Origin: Flavobacterium tyrosinilyticum
GTDB taxonomy: Bacteria; Bacteroidota; Bacteroidia; Flavobacteriales; Flavobacteriaceae
Assembly: GCF_023656565.1 (NCBI RefSeq)
Contig: NZ_JAMOKG010000002.1
Span: 315,619-379,618 of the forward strand
Length of the DNA: 64,000 bases
Reading direction: 5' to 3'
A program made the position numbers and the translations under genes. Of this stretch, positions 35,019 through 44,731 are shown one piece after another (within the stretch, counting starts at the first letter, position 1; each line of letters begins with the position of its first letter). The notes under the pieces are model-generated. The model saw only the letters and a program-made list of their open reading frames with translations. It had not been told where the DNA came from and searched no databases.

Positions 35019-35935
35019 TTGAATGAATTTCTAAACTCTAAAGGAGAAACTGTGGTTTTACTTTTAAAAAGCTTATTAAAAGATTGCGGATATTCGAAAC
35101 CTAATTTGTAAGCAGTTTCACTTACACTCAGGGTAGTTGTGGTAAGAAGTTCTTTGGCCTTTTCAATAATTTTATTATGAATATGATGCTGTGTGCTTTG
35201 TCCTGTCAAAGAGCGTAGCATATCGCTGAGATAATTTGGCGTAACATTTAATTGTTCCGAAATGTAAGCGACAGTTGGTAATCCTAATTGCTGTACTTTG
35301 TCACTTTCAAAATATTCAGAGAGAAGAAGTTCCAGTTTAGTTAAAAGAGTATTGTTGGCATTTTTTCGGGTAATAAACTGTCGGTTATAAAAACGATTGC
35401 AATAATTAAGAAGCAGTTCAATATGAGAAACCATTACATCTTGGCTGAAAGCATCAATAGAAGATAGATATTCTTGTTCAATATTCTGCATAATTCCCGT
35501 AATCATCGTTTCTTCTTTTTCTGAAAGATGCAATGCTTCATTAACAGCATAAGAGAAATAACCGTACTCTTTTATTTTTTTTGCCAAAGCATAATTCTGA
35601 ATAAAATCAGGATGAATTACTAACATTGAGCCATATACAGAAGAATCCATTGGAACTTCTGTAGAAATAATCTGGCCCGGTCCCATAAATGTCATGACAC
35701 CTTCATCAAAATCATAATAATTTTGACCGTATCTCATTTTTCCCTTAAATCCTCTTTTAATCGAAATCGTATAGAAATTATAAATGACACTCTTTAGATT
35801 ATTATCAAAATGACAACTTATATCTCTCAGATTTACAAAACTTACCAAAGGATGATCTGGTTTTGGAATCTGTAATAATTGATGTAATTCTGAAACAGAG
35901 GTAATGTTATACGGAGTATGATCTTCTTTCTTCAT
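35015..35935 (-). CDS. AraC-family regulator
   Basis: 306 residues. A cupin-like sensor (about 20-170) has RYGQNYYDFDEGVMTFMGPGQ. The C-terminal HTH pair has PTVAYISEQLNVTPNYLSDM and LSVSETAYKLGFEYPQSFNK. It lies 69 nt downstream of the aldo/keto reductase on the same strand, so the two are probably co-transcribed, and the regulator may control the reductase. Ligand unknown. Confidence 0.88.
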   Translation of the reverse strand: MKKEDHTPYNITSVSELHQLLQIPKPDHPLVSFVNLRDISCHFDNNLKSVIYNFYTISIKRGFKGKMRYGQNYYDFDEGVMTFMGPGQIISTEVPMDSSVYGSMLVIHPDFIQNYALAKKIKEYGYFSYAVNEALHLSEKEETMITGIMQNIEQEYLSSIDAFSQDVMVSHIELLLNYCNRFYNRQFITRKNANNTLLTKLELLLSEYFESDKVQQLGLPTVAYISEQLNVTPNYLSDMLRSLTGQSTQHHIHNKIIEKAKELLTTTTLSVSETAYKLGFEYPQSFNKLFKSKTTVSPLEFRNSFN

Positions 35936-36004
35936 GGCTTTAGGTTTAATACAGGAAAAGCTGTCATAAAGATAACTTTTCCTGTAGATTTTTTTTCTGA
36001 TTTC

Positions 36005-37015
36005 TTATAGATTAACAGATTTCATTCCAGATTCATCATAACGATTTCCGGTAATCGTTCCTAGAGGAATAATGTTTTCCAATCTGTTCAATTCTTCAGT
36101 AGTCAGAATAAGCTGAGCAGCCTCGATATTTTGCTCTACATATTTTACTCGCTTTGTACCCGGAATAGCTAAAAATCCTTTAGATGCAACCCATGCCAAA
36201 GCCAATTGCGAAGCAGTAATTTTTCTTTCATCAGCGATAAGCTTTATTTCATTTAAAAGTTCAATATTTTTATAAAATTGTTCTCCTTGAAAACGAGGAA
36301 TTGATCTTCTAAAATCATTTTCGGCTAAGTCTTGCGGATGTTGTATTTCTCCCGAAATAAAACCTCTTCCCAAAGGCGAATAGGCTACTACACCAATTTG
36401 AAGTTCTTCTAATGTTTTTATAATTCCGTCTTCTTCAATACTTCTTTCAAAAAGAGAATATTCACTTTGAACTGCCGTTAGTGGATGAATGTTGTGTGCT
36501 TTTCTAATAGTTTCAGAAGAAACTTCAGAAAGGCCAATATAGCCAACCTTTCCTTCTTTTACCAAATCAGACATTGCCTGAACTGTTTCCTCTATAGGAG
36601 TATTAGGATCAACGCGGTGCAGGTAATATAAATCGATATAATCTGTTCCAAGATTTTTAAGAGAACGTTCTACTGCTTTTTTTACATATTCTTTTTTGCC
36701 ATTAAACTGCCAGGTAAGTTCTTCGTTGTCATTAATCTCAAAGCCAAATTTTGTAGCAATGATGTAAGCGTCACGATTTCCTTTTATAGCCTTTGAAATC
36801 AATCTTTCATTTGCCAGCGGACCATACAAATCTGCTGTATCTAAAAAATTACCCCCTAATTCAAGTGAGCGATGTATTGTTTGTATAGATTCAGTTTCGT
36901 CTGCTTTACCATAAATATCATTTCCTGCAATCTGACTCATTCCCATGCAGCCTAAACCAATATTAGGAACAACAAGTCCCTGATTTCCTAAATTAACTTT
37001 TTTGATAGTACTCAT
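36005..37015 (-). CDS. aldo/keto reductase
   Basis: 336 residues, cytosolic TIM-barrel NAD(P)H oxidoreductase. The active-site tetrad is visible: Asp and Tyr in FLDTADLYGPLANE, Lys in YIIATKFGF, His in DLYYLHRVDP. The cofactor end IPGTKRVKYVEQNIEAA fits the YhdN/AKR11-13 group. These reduce small aldehydes and ketones; the substrate is unknown. The AraC gene downstream likely forms a unit with it. Confidence 0.93.
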   Translation of the reverse strand: MSTIKKVNLGNQGLVVPNIGLGCMGMSQIAGNDIYGKADETESIQTIHRSLELGGNFLDTADLYGPLANERLISKAIKGNRDAYIIATKFGFEINDNEELTWQFNGKKEYVKKAVERSLKNLGTDYIDLYYLHRVDPNTPIEETVQAMSDLVKEGKVGYIGLSEVSSETIRKAHNIHPLTAVQSEYSLFERSIEEDGIIKTLEELQIGVVAYSPLGRGFISGEIQHPQDLAENDFRRSIPRFQGEQFYKNIELLNEIKLIADERKITASQLALAWVASKGFLAIPGTKRVKYVEQNIEAAQLILTTEELNRLENIIPLGTITGNRYDESGMKSVNL

Positions 37016-37109
37016 AATTACTGTTTTAATTTTAAATCAAAATTGATTTAGCAAAGATCCGTCAGTATTGCTTTTATAAAGTATCTAAATCTCGTGTAGT
37101 TGTATCCAA

Positions 37110-37835
37110 AATGAGCCAATGTTTAAAAGATTGTGTTTTTTACCGCAAAGCACACAAAGAATTACGCAAAGTTCGCAAAGTTTTTAAGGCAAAGCTTTGC
37201 GAACTTTGCGTTTTATACTAAACCTGTTGAGTAAAAAAGCTTTGCGCTCTTTGCGTTAAAATATGCTCAAAGTAAAGCAACCTGAAACAAAGGAAAACAT
37301 GAAACCTGAAACTAAACTTATATAAAAAAAGAATGCCGACATCTAGAAGACGCCGGCAATATTTAACTAACCAAAACCAAAATAATAAATAACCAGTTTA
37401 TTACATTACAAATGTCCGACATAAATCAATCTTATGCTGTTAAGATCTTGTTATTACTTTGTTGGATATAAGTTAATGTTGAAAAGATTGATTTTTTTTA
37501 CTGCAAAGCGCGCAAAGAATTACGCAAAGTATGCAAAGTTTTTTAAGGCAAAGCTTTGCGAACTTTGCGTTTTACACAAAAACTCTTAAGTAAAAAACTT
37601 TGCGCACTTTGCGTTAAAATTATGCTCAAAGTAAAGCAACCTGAAACAAAGAAAACATGAAACCTGAAACAAAACTTATATAAAAAAAAGAATGCCGGCA
37701 TCTCGAAGACGCCGGCATCATTTAACTAACCAAAACCAAAATAATAAATAACCAGTTTATTACATTACAAATGTCCGACATATATCAATCTTATGCTGTT
37801 AAGGTTTTGTTATTACTTTGTTGACCATACGTTAA
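37110..37835. repeat. tandem duplication of about 360 bp between aldo/keto reductase and catalase genes
   Basis: Copy 1 (about 37110-37470) and copy 2 (about 37472-37830) match throughout. Each has a GCAAAG sense array, antisense CTTTGCG array, CTCAAAGTAAAGCAACCTG, and then a GCCG(G/A)C...GCCGGC hairpin. In copy 2 ATGCCGGC/GCCGGCAT is perfect (about 37690-37720); in copy 1 it is mismatched (37331-37360). Each copy ends with an AT-rich block containing AACTAACCAAAACCAAAAT and TCCGACATA. No gene was seen in the 957-bp gap. Confidence 0.85.
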
Positions 37836-37942
37836 GATTTGTGAAACTGCTGTTTTGAGCTTTCTGCACTGTTAAATAAAATTTGATTATTAAAATATAA
37901 TAACAATCAATTTTGCTTATTAATATGGTAAAGATAAGTTTG

Positions 37943-37950
37943 TATATTTG
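37943..37950 (+). promoter_or_regulatory. -7 box of katA
   Basis: TATATTTG matches TAnnTTTG exactly, 24 nt before the ATG. No TTG at the preferred spacing. Confidence 0.5.
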
Positions 37951-37973
37951 ATAAAACATTAAAAATCAGCAAT

Positions 37974-39467
37974 ATGGAATCAAACAAAAAATTAACAACT
38001 GCAACAGGAACACCCGTTCCAGACAATCAAAACATTCAAACAGCTGGCCCTCGCGGACCCGTTTTATTACAAGATTTTTGGTTCTTAGAAAAAATGGCTC
38101 ATTTTGATCGAGAAGTGATTCCCGAAAGAAGAATGCATGCCAAAGGATCTGGGGCTTACGGAACTTTTACTGTTACGCACGATATTACTAAGTACTCAAA
38201 AGCAGACTTGTTTTCTGAAATTGGTAAAAAGACAGAAATGTTTGTGCGGTTTTCAACTGTTGCAGGAGAAAGAGGCGCTGCTGACGCCGAAAGAGACATT
38301 CGTGGTTTTGCCATGAAATTTTACACTAACGAAGGAAATTGGGATTTGGTAGGAAATAATACGCCAGTTTTCTTTTTTCGTGATCCAATGAAATTTCCTG
38401 ACTTGAACCATGCTGTAAAACGTGATCCAAAAACCAATTTAAGAAGTGCTGATAACAATTGGGATTTTTGGACTTTATTGCCAGAGGCTCTCCACCAAGT
38501 TACGATTGTAATGAGTGACCGTGGAATTCCGAGATCGTATAGAGAAATGCATGGTTTTGGAAGCCATACTTTTAGTTTCATTAATGCGCAAAACGAAAGA
38601 CATTGGGTAAAATTCCATTTGGTTTCGCAACAGGGAATTGAAAATCTCTCTGATGAAGAAGCCGCTAAATTGGTGGGTGGAGACAGAGAAAGCCATCAAA
38701 GGGATTTGTTTAATGCAATTGAAGAAGGTAATTTTCCGAAATGGAAAATGTTTGTTCAGATTATGTCAGAAGAACAGGCGAGAACGTATCGTTTTCATCC
38801 ATTCGATTTGACTAAAGTTTGGTTAAAAGGAGATTTTCCATTAATTCCAGTTGGAGAGTTTGAATTGAATAAAAATCCAGAAAATTATTTTGCAGAAGTA
38901 GAACAGGCGGCATTTAATCCAGCTCACGTAGTTCCAGGAATTGGTTTTTCTCCAGATAAAATGCTTCAAGGACGTTTATTCTCTTACGGAGATGCGCACC
39001 GTTACCGTCTAGGAGTAAACAATTACCAGATTCCGGTAAACGCTTCTAGATGTCCGTATAACAGTTTTCACAGAGACGGAGCAATGCGTGTTGATGGAAA
39101 TTATGGCGGAAGAAAACACTACGAGCCAAATAGTTTTGGCGAATGGCAAGACCAGCCAGAAGTAAAAGAACCGCCATTGGCAATTTATGGTGATGCTTAT
39201 GCACATAATTTTAGAGAAGACGATAACGATTATTTTACTCAGCCAGGACTTTTATTCAACTTGCTGACAGAAGAGAAAAAACAGCTTTTGTTTAAAAATA
39301 CAGCAGGTCAAGTAGGAGGAGCGCAGAAATTTATTCAAGTGCGTCATATTAGAAATTGTTACCAAGCCGATCCAGCTTATGGCGCAGGTGTAGCAAACGC
39401 TCTAGGAATGACAATGGATGAAGTAAATGCTTTTGATGATCCTAGATTGGCTATTAAAGCGAGATAA
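37974..39467 (+). CDS. katA: monofunctional heme catalase, clade 3 size
   Basis: 497 residues, cytosolic peroxide dismutase. His55 in [14 protein letters not shown] is the distal catalytic residue. The Asn partner is in [17 protein letters not shown] and the heme-ligand Tyr in [15 protein letters not shown]. The C-terminus lacks the extra domain of large-subunit catalases, so this is the small-subunit type. The upstream 360-bp duplicated block is close enough to influence it, which is unproven. An octamer array starts right after the stop. Confidence 0.96.
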   Translation: MESNKKLTTATGTPVPDNQNIQTAGPRGPVLLQDFWFLEKMAHFDREVIPERRMHAKGSGAYGTFTVTHDITKYSKADLFSEIGKKTEMFVRFSTVAGERGAADAERDIRGFAMKFYTNEGNWDLVGNNTPVFFFRDPMKFPDLNHAVKRDPKTNLRSADNNWDFWTLLPEALHQVTIVMSDRGIPRSYREMHGFGSHTFSFINAQNERHWVKFHLVSQQGIENLSDEEAAKLVGGDRESHQRDLFNAIEEGNFPKWKMFVQIMSEEQARTYRFHPFDLTKVWLKGDFPLIPVGEFELNKNPENYFAEVEQAAFNPAHVVPGIGFSPDKMLQGRLFSYGDAHRYRLGVNNYQIPVNASRCPYNSFHRDGAMRVDGNYGGRKHYEPNSFGEWQDQPEVKEPPLAIYGDAYAHNFREDDNDYFTQPGLLFNLLTEEKKQLLFKNTAGQVGGAQKFIQVRHIRNCYQADPAYGAGVANALGMTMDEVNAFDDPRLAIKAR

Positions 39468-39473
39468 GTTTTT

Positions 39474-39622
39474 TTTAGGTTCTAAGATGCTAAGTCTCTA
39501 AGTTGCCAACTTTTGAGCTTAATATAAAAGAAAACCCGACAGGTAAAAACCTGTCGGGTTTGTTATTTCACACAAAGATTATAAACTTAGAACCTTAGTA
39601 GCTTAGCATCTTAGAATCTAAG
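39474..39622. repeat. convergent octamer arrays around the katA terminator
   Basis: Sense CTAAG units follow katA (about 39480-39505). Antisense CTTAG units (about 39582-39622) lie beyond the terminator and overlap the purU stop: the TAG of purU is inside CTTAGATTCTAAG on its own strand. The two arrays could pair across the hairpin. Confidence 0.85.
39533..39568 (+). terminator. katA terminator
   Basis: AACCCGACAGG/CCTGTCGGGTT stem with a 6-nt loop and T-rich end. Confidence 0.92.
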
Positions 39623-40472
39623 AAAATACCACCGTCTTATTGCTATAAACCATTGTTTTTCTTTCAGCATGCAGTTTAATTGCTCTAGCTAAAACGATGC
39701 GTTCCAAATCACGTCCTTTCATGATAAAATCTTCTACAGAGTGAATATGAGAAACCCTTGCAATATCTTGTTCAATGATAGGACCTTCGTCTAATTCTTC
39801 TGTTACGTAATGGCTTGTTGCGCCAATAATTTTTACCCCACGTTTAAAAGCCGAATGATACGGTTTTGCACCTGGAAAAGCAGGTAAAAACGAATGGTGG
39901 ATATTGATGATTTTATTTTCGTAAAGCGAAATCAATTTTGGAGTCACGATCTGCATGTAACGCGCCAAAACAATAAAATTGATCTGATATCTTTTCAAAA
40001 GTTCTATTTGTCTGGCTTCTCCTTCTTCTTTGTTGTCTTTTGTGAACGGAACATAGTGAAAAGGAATATCAAAACGCTCTGCAATTGAACGTAAATCGTT
40101 ATGATTGCTAATAATCATAGGAATTTCTACACCTAATTCATCGGCGCTATAACGACCCAAAATATCAAACAAGCAATGATCGTATTTAGAAACAAATAAA
40201 GCCATTTTAGGTTTTTGCTCCTGATTGTACAAATCCCAAGACATGTCAAATTTGACAGCAAGAGTTTTATTAAAGTCTTCTTTAAAACTTTCAGCTGTGA
40301 TAGTCGAATTTTCGAATTCACATTCCAGACGCATAAAAAATACATTTTGCTCTACGTCTACATGCTGGTCGATATAAGTAATATTTCCTCCAACCTTAGC
40401 AATAAAAGTAGTAACTGAAGCAATAATATTCTTCTGATCTTTGCAATGAATGAGTATGGTAATTTTTTGCAT
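39618..40472 (-). CDS. purU: formyltetrahydrofolate deformylase
   Basis: 284 residues from the ATG at 40472; an upstream TTG gives a family-unlike extension. An N-terminal ACT domain (ITILIHCKDQKNIIASVTTF) is followed by the formyl-transferase fold with NIHHSFLPAFPGAKPYHSAF and GATSHYVTEELDEGPIIEQD. The His and Asp of the hydrolase are present. It releases formate from 10-formyl-THF and balances the one-carbon pool. Cytosolic. Convergent with katA. Confidence 0.95.
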   Translation of the reverse strand: MQKITILIHCKDQKNIIASVTTFIAKVGGNITYIDQHVDVEQNVFFMRLECEFENSTITAESFKEDFNKTLAVKFDMSWDLYNQEQKPKMALFVSKYDHCLFDILGRYSADELGVEIPMIISNHNDLRSIAERFDIPFHYVPFTKDNKEEGEARQIELLKRYQINFIVLARYMQIVTPKLISLYENKIINIHHSFLPAFPGAKPYHSAFKRGVKIIGATSHYVTEELDEGPIIEQDIARVSHIHSVEDFIMKGRDLERIVLARAIKLHAERKTMVYSNKTVVFS

Positions 40473-40572
40473 TTTGGTCTTTTTTTTGGTTAGTAACAAA
40501 GTTGTAAAGGCTCAAAGTTGCAAATTTAGCTTTGTACCTTTGTACCTCTTTCTCTTTGTATCTTTATGAAAA

Positions 40573-41292
40573 TTATTTTCCATCTTGCAGAGCAAAAACC
40601 TTTTGTAATAAAGGTGTTGTTCTGGCAGAAATATTGTTTCTAATTTCTTTTTCTTCGACAGCAATCATTTTAAAAACGCCAGTAAGAGCTTGATTGGTTG
40701 TGTAATCAGTCAAATCTGGATTTACTTTTTTTACTAATGGAATTGTGTTGTATTTGTTTATAATTTTTGTCCAGACAGCATCTGCACCCACTTTTTCGAA
40801 AGAGCTTTTAATTACAGGATTAAATTTGGCATATAATGAAGTTGTTGTACTTCCTTGTAAATAATTTGTTGCTGCGTTGTCGCTTCCTAAAAGAATGTTT
40901 TTAGCATCTGTAAAACTCATATTTTTTACAGCTGTAACAAAAATTGGAGTAGCTTCCTTTACAGCATCTTCTGCAGCGCGGTTCAACATTTTGATTCCTT
41001 CATCTGCAAGAGAACTTAAACCTACTTTACGCAGGGTTGCATCTACTTTTTGTAATTCTTCTGGCATTAAAATTTTTACAGCTTCATTTTTATAAAAACC
41101 ATCTACTGCGGTTAATTTACTCACTTGTTGCGTAATTCCTTTATTTAGCGCTTCTTTTAAACCTGAAGCAATATCAACAGTTCCTGAACTTGGAAGCTGA
41201 GATGCGATTTGAGGCAGTTGATTTAGGGTCTGTTGTACTTGTGCACAAGAAGTAAGCGAAAACGTAACGGCTAATAGTAAAATCTTTTTCAT
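40573..41292 (-). CDS. DUF4197 lipoprotein
   Basis: 239 residues from the ATG at 41292. MKKILLLAVTFSLTSC is a lipoprotein signal with the lipobox Cys at 16. The helical body has SGLKEALNKGITQQVSKLTAVDGF and YTTNQALTGVFKMIAVEEKEI, the DUF4197 marks. Role unknown; periplasmic. It lies 100 nt upstream of purU on the same strand. The promoter is not obvious. Confidence 0.88.
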   Translation of the reverse strand: MKKILLLAVTFSLTSCAQVQQTLNQLPQIASQLPSSGTVDIASGLKEALNKGITQQVSKLTAVDGFYKNEAVKILMPEELQKVDATLRKVGLSSLADEGIKMLNRAAEDAVKEATPIFVTAVKNMSFTDAKNILLGSDNAATNYLQGSTTTSLYAKFNPVIKSSFEKVGADAVWTKIINKYNTIPLVKKVNPDLTDYTTNQALTGVFKMIAVEEKEIRNNISARTTPLLQKVFALQDGK

Positions 41293-41411
41293 TTGGGGTT
41301 TTTGTTTAAGTTTCAAAAATACTACTTATTCAAAAACAACGCCACAATTTTATTTAAAGCAAAGTAACATTTTGTTGCAAACTTAACATAAGCGGAATTA
41401 GCGTCTCAAAA

Positions 41412-41972
41412 TTATGGCCAAGACATTCGAATATTAAATTCCCAATAGGTTTTACTGGAAATGTAAGTTGGTTTAGGCTGTACTATTGGTATATTATTGG
41501 CATTAAAGTAACGAACACGAATAATTTTTTCGCTAGAGTCATCTTTCATGCTAATGTTTCCTTCGGCATCATCGATGAGTTTTTTCTTTTTTAGATATAA
41601 ATCTGGTTTTTCAATTGTATATTCTGTAATGGCTTCACCGTTCAGTTTTAAAAGACACCCAATTAAATTTCCATTTTTGTCAAAAGATTCAATTCTTTTT
41701 AGAAAATTCTTTTCATAATAATATATTTCAAAAGCGATACTGCAAGATCCTTGCTGTAGTTTGTTATTATGCAATCGGAAACGAAGTATTTGGTTTTTAG
41801 CATTTGTAAATTCAACATACCCATCTCCATGTGCATCAATATTCTTATTCAATATTCTCGAAGGTTTTGAGAATTGTTTGATTTGATCGATGTAGACTCT
41901 ATAATTATCGGCAGATTGTGCAAAAGAAGAGATACAAAGTAACAAGCCTAATAGACTAAAAAAAGATTTCAT
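41412..41972 (-). CDS. secreted protein of unknown function
   Basis: 186 residues with signal peptide MKSFFSLLGLLLCISSFAQS. The body is beta-rich with DAHGDGYVEFTNAKNQILRF and SFDKNGNLIGCLLKLNGEAI, a possible MORN/WG-like repeat. It lies 30 nt downstream of the Coa1-like gene on the same strand. No family was assigned. Confidence 0.6.
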   Translation of the reverse strand: MKSFFSLLGLLLCISSFAQSADNYRVYIDQIKQFSKPSRILNKNIDAHGDGYVEFTNAKNQILRFRLHNNKLQQGSCSIAFEIYYYEKNFLKRIESFDKNGNLIGCLLKLNGEAITEYTIEKPDLYLKKKKLIDDAEGNISMKDDSSEKIIRVRYFNANNIPIVQPKPTYISSKTYWEFNIRMSWP

Positions 41973-42002
41973 TTTATAAATTTTAATTAGTCAAATCTAT
42001 TT

Positions 42003-42425
42003 TTATTTCTTCAATAAATCTATTTTCTCATTTGTATTTTTAATATAAACTGACATTTCAGAATATTTCCATGTACCTCTTTTTTCGCCTACGATAAATA
42101 AAGTTCCTTTGCCTTTTGGACCTTTCAACGGAACCTGTACATCGCAAGTTCGAACCTCATTATGTGAAGTGACGGTTCCAGAAACTATTCCGTCTGTTTC
42201 AACAGGAGAACCGAGTTTTTCCACTACGAGTTTATTATTCTCTACCGCTATCATAGATTCTTTATAAGCTTCCGAATCTTTAAGAACCGAAGTTACTTCA
42301 TAGAAAATTCCTCCAATAAATAAAGCTGCTAATACTAAAAGCGTTAAACATCCGCTGGGAATAAACCATTTCCAGTTTCTGTTTAACCAGCTTTGTCTGT
42401 GTACTAACTCGTTTGAATCTTCCAT
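42003..42425 (-). CDS. Coa1-like membrane protein (cytochrome oxidase assembly factor 1 family)
   Basis: 140 residues. NRNWKWFIPSGCLTLLVLAALFIGGIFYEV is the characteristic start, followed by a soluble domain with DSEAYKESMIAVENNKLVVEKLGSPV and GPKGKGTLFIVGEKRG. The length and W-K-W helix fit bacterial Coa1-like proteins. Their tie to cytochrome oxidase in bacteria is not shown. Inner-membrane anchored. Confidence 0.75.
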   Translation of the reverse strand: MEDSNELVHRQSWLNRNWKWFIPSGCLTLLVLAALFIGGIFYEVTSVLKDSEAYKESMIAVENNKLVVEKLGSPVETDGIVSGTVTSHNEVRTCDVQVPLKGPKGKGTLFIVGEKRGTWKYSEMSVYIKNTNEKIDLLKK

Positions 42426-42501
42426 AAATTTAGTTTTAAGTGAAATTGATAAAGCTAAAATAAGAATAAATTTAATTGATTTTCAGTGTTTTATATTAAA
42501 T

Positions 42502-42539
42502 AAAAAATCACCTTATAAATTTTACAAGGTGATTTTTTA
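42502..42539 (-). terminator. terminator of the first SGNH gene
   Basis: AATCACCTT/AAGGTGATT stem with flanking A and T runs, 22 nt past the stop on the minus strand. Confidence 0.88.
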
Positions 42540-42560
42540 AAAATGCTATTATTTAAAAAC

Positions 42561-43436
42561 TTATCTGTTACTAAAAGCAATTTCTTCTAAAGCTTTTGGA
42601 TTACTAATTGCTTTGCTGACATCTTGTTTTTTCATATCATCATTATCTCCAGTTCCAGTGCATAAAGTAAGTTCTTTTGGCATTATCGGTTTCTTATCGA
42701 ATATTGTTGCAAAAAGCAATGCTCCTTGCAAATAACCGCCATCATTTAAAAGATGTAATGTGTTTTCGCCGTAACGAAGGTTATCTTTATTCCCAACTAG
42801 ATATTTATAATCGTTTTTGCCATTATATGCATCATTGACAGCATCGCCAACTCTTAGCAAACCTGAGTTTTTTGTAGTTTCCACCACAGCAATTGCATTT
42901 TTACGAATTTCGTCGAAATAATCTTTGTATTCTGAATCGGTAATAGGCAGTGGAGACATTCCTTCATAGATATAAAATGCAGCATCAGGACTGTTTTTGC
43001 GTATTTTATCTGTAATCATTTTTACATTTGCCTGATATTTATCTAGTTCAGCCAAAGCTACGGGAGTAGATTCCTGAATAACTACGTAATCATAATAGTT
43101 ACCATCTTTGTCTGCTTTTGCAAAATTTTGTTCTGCCTCTGTTTTATGATCGTCATAAATTTTATCAATAGAAACGCCCATAGTAACCAATTGATCAACA
43201 TTCATTGGCTGGTTGTTGGCTTTGCAAATTTCTCCAAACAATACAGGAGCGCTTACAAAAAATTCGGTATGGCTGTTTCCGATGAATAATATTCTTGGAG
43301 AGCCTTCCGCTTTTGGAGCTTTAGGATGTGTTGTAGTTTCTGTACTTGCAGTTGAATTTTCGGTAGAAGTTGATTTGTTGTTACAAGCAGAAAAAAGAAC
43401 TGCTGCAATACCAAAAAGTAAAAAGTGTTTTTTCAT
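42561..43436 (-). CDS. SGNH/DUF4886-like lipoprotein hydrolase, copy 1
   Basis: 291 residues. MKKHFLLFGIAAVLFSAC is a lipoprotein signal. PRILFIGNSHTEFFVSAP holds the block-I GNS motif with the catalytic Ser. YDYVVIQESTPVALAELDKY is the block-III equivalent. A late LHLLNDGGYLQGALLF could supply block-V. Its paralogue at 43605-44474 is nearly collinear. Both are probably lipid-anchored esterases; the substrate is unknown. A shared 33-34-bp upstream element suggests co-regulation. Confidence 0.85.
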   Translation of the reverse strand: MKKHFLLFGIAAVLFSACNNKSTSTENSTASTETTTHPKAPKAEGSPRILFIGNSHTEFFVSAPVLFGEICKANNQPMNVDQLVTMGVSIDKIYDDHKTEAEQNFAKADKDGNYYDYVVIQESTPVALAELDKYQANVKMITDKIRKNSPDAAFYIYEGMSPLPITDSEYKDYFDEIRKNAIAVVETTKNSGLLRVGDAVNDAYNGKNDYKYLVGNKDNLRYGENTLHLLNDGGYLQGALLFATIFDKKPIMPKELTLCTGTGDNDDMKKQDVSKAISNPKALEEIAFSNR

Positions 43437-43514
43437 TATGATTTTAATTAAAAGGATTCGCTATTTTTTGATAAAAAATTTCGACAAATCTCTTTTTAAT
43501 CGGCAACAATTAGA

Positions 43515-43548
43515 GCCTTGATAAGTTTTAAAAGTGTTAGTTTAGGAC
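43515..43548 (-). promoter_or_regulatory. shared upstream element, copy 1 (SGNH gene 1)
   Basis: The plus strand reads GCCTTGATAAGTTTTAAAA then GTGTTAGTTTAGGAC. The central 12 bp (AGTTTTAAAAGT) differs from a perfect palindrome by one base. It stands 22 nt from a GAGATTTG box (43485-43492), read on the minus strand. The same element occurs at 44541 and 45149. Confidence 0.55.
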
Positions 43549-43604
43549 ATTAAATTTGTGCATTGAGAATTTGGTGTGAAATCCAATAAGCAGATTACAG
43601 ATAA

Positions 43605-44474
43605 TTATCTATTACTAAAAGCAATTTCCTCCAGAGCCTTAGGATTAGTTACTGCTTTTGCTACTTCTTGCTTTCTCATACTGTCATTATCGCCAGTTCC
43701 CGTGCTTAAAAGAAGTTTTTTAGGGATAATAGGAGTTTTATCAAATACTGTAGAATATATTAAAACGGCTTGTAAAAAACCGCCATCGTTTATAAAATGA
43801 AGGGTGTTTTTGCCATCACGAAGATTGTCTTTATTACCTTTTAGATACTTATAACCGCTTTTTCCTTCATATGCATCTTTAACAGCATCACCCACTCTTA
43901 ATACCCCTGCATTTTTAATAAAAGCGGCAGCTAGAATGGTGTTTTTACGTAATTCTGTATAATAATTATTGTATTCTGAGTTTGCATAAGATAAAGGAGA
44001 CATATTTTGATAAACATAAATTGCGGCATCTGGACTGTTTTTATGTATTTTTTCTGCAAATAATTTCAAATTGTCTCTATACTTAGAAAGATTTGTTAGG
44101 GCAATTGGTGTTGATTCCTGAATTATGACATAATCATAATAGTTGCCATCCTTGTCTATATTGGAAAAATTTTGATCGGCCTCTGTTTTATTAGTGAAAT
44201 AAACTTTATTGAGCGGAACTCCTATTGTTATCAGCTGCTGCACATTTATATTTTGATTATTTGCATTGCATAATTCCTGAAATAGAGTGGGACCGCTTAC
44301 AAAATATTCAATATGACTATTTCCAATAAATAACACGCGTGGAGGGCCAACGGTTTTTGGTGGTTTTGGTTTGCTTATTTCGTTCGATATAGTAGAATTC
44401 TCTGTTTTGAATTTATCGCATGAAAGGAATAAAAATAATATAATGAAACTAAAAGCCAAGAGGTATTTTTTCAT
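43605..44474 (-). CDS. SGNH/DUF4886-like lipoprotein hydrolase, copy 2
   Basis: 289 residues, tandem paralogue of the preceding SGNH gene. MKKYLLAFSFIILFLFLSC is the lipoprotein signal. PRVLFIGNSHIEYFVSGP and YDYVIIQESTPIALTNLSKY repeat the two motifs, and both proteins end NPKALEEIAFSNR. The two genes are 168 nt apart and each has its own upstream element, so they are separate promoters. Substrate unknown. Confidence 0.85.
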   Translation of the reverse strand: MKKYLLAFSFIILFLFLSCDKFKTENSTISNEISKPKPPKTVGPPRVLFIGNSHIEYFVSGPTLFQELCNANNQNINVQQLITIGVPLNKVYFTNKTEADQNFSNIDKDGNYYDYVIIQESTPIALTNLSKYRDNLKLFAEKIHKNSPDAAIYVYQNMSPLSYANSEYNNYYTELRKNTILAAAFIKNAGVLRVGDAVKDAYEGKSGYKYLKGNKDNLRDGKNTLHFINDGGFLQAVLIYSTVFDKTPIIPKKLLLSTGTGDNDSMRKQEVAKAVTNPKALEEIAFSNR

Positions 44475-44540
44475 TTAAGATTCAATTAGAATGAGCACAG
44501 TATTTTTTTGCAAATCTCTTGCTAACTCAAAAAAGTAGAA

Positions 44541-44574
44541 GCCTCAAAAAGTTTTAAAACTAATATTTTAAGAC
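44541..44574 (-). promoter_or_regulatory. shared upstream element, copy 2 (SGNH gene 2)
   Basis: GCCTCAAAAAGTTTTAAAAC then TAATATTTTAAGAC on the plus strand. AGTTTTAAAACT (44550-44561) is a perfect palindrome. It is 22 nt from GAGATTTG (44511-44518) read on the minus strand. Confidence 0.6.
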
Positions 44575-44608
44575 AAAAAAAATCACCCTATTATAAAAGG
44601 TGATTTTG
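44575..44608 (-). terminator. terminator of the 113-residue gene
   Basis: AAAATCACC/GGTGATTTT stem with A/T runs, 124 nt downstream of the stop at 44732, next to the element of SGNH gene 2. Confidence 0.7.
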
Positions 44609-44731
44609 AATTTTGCATTAAAATAAATAAGCATTAGAAGTATTTTATTTAGGATGTAGGTTTTCCTGTTACTCTGATACTTTTTTATTTTCAAATTATA
44701 CAATTAAAAATTTATGGGACAAAAAAGGTGT

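Noticed and set aside
37299..37325. MKPETKLI micro-ORF present in both copies of the 360-bp duplication
   Set aside because: Eight codons with a synonymous change, but it lies in the repeated CCTGAAAC phrase, so coding is not supported.
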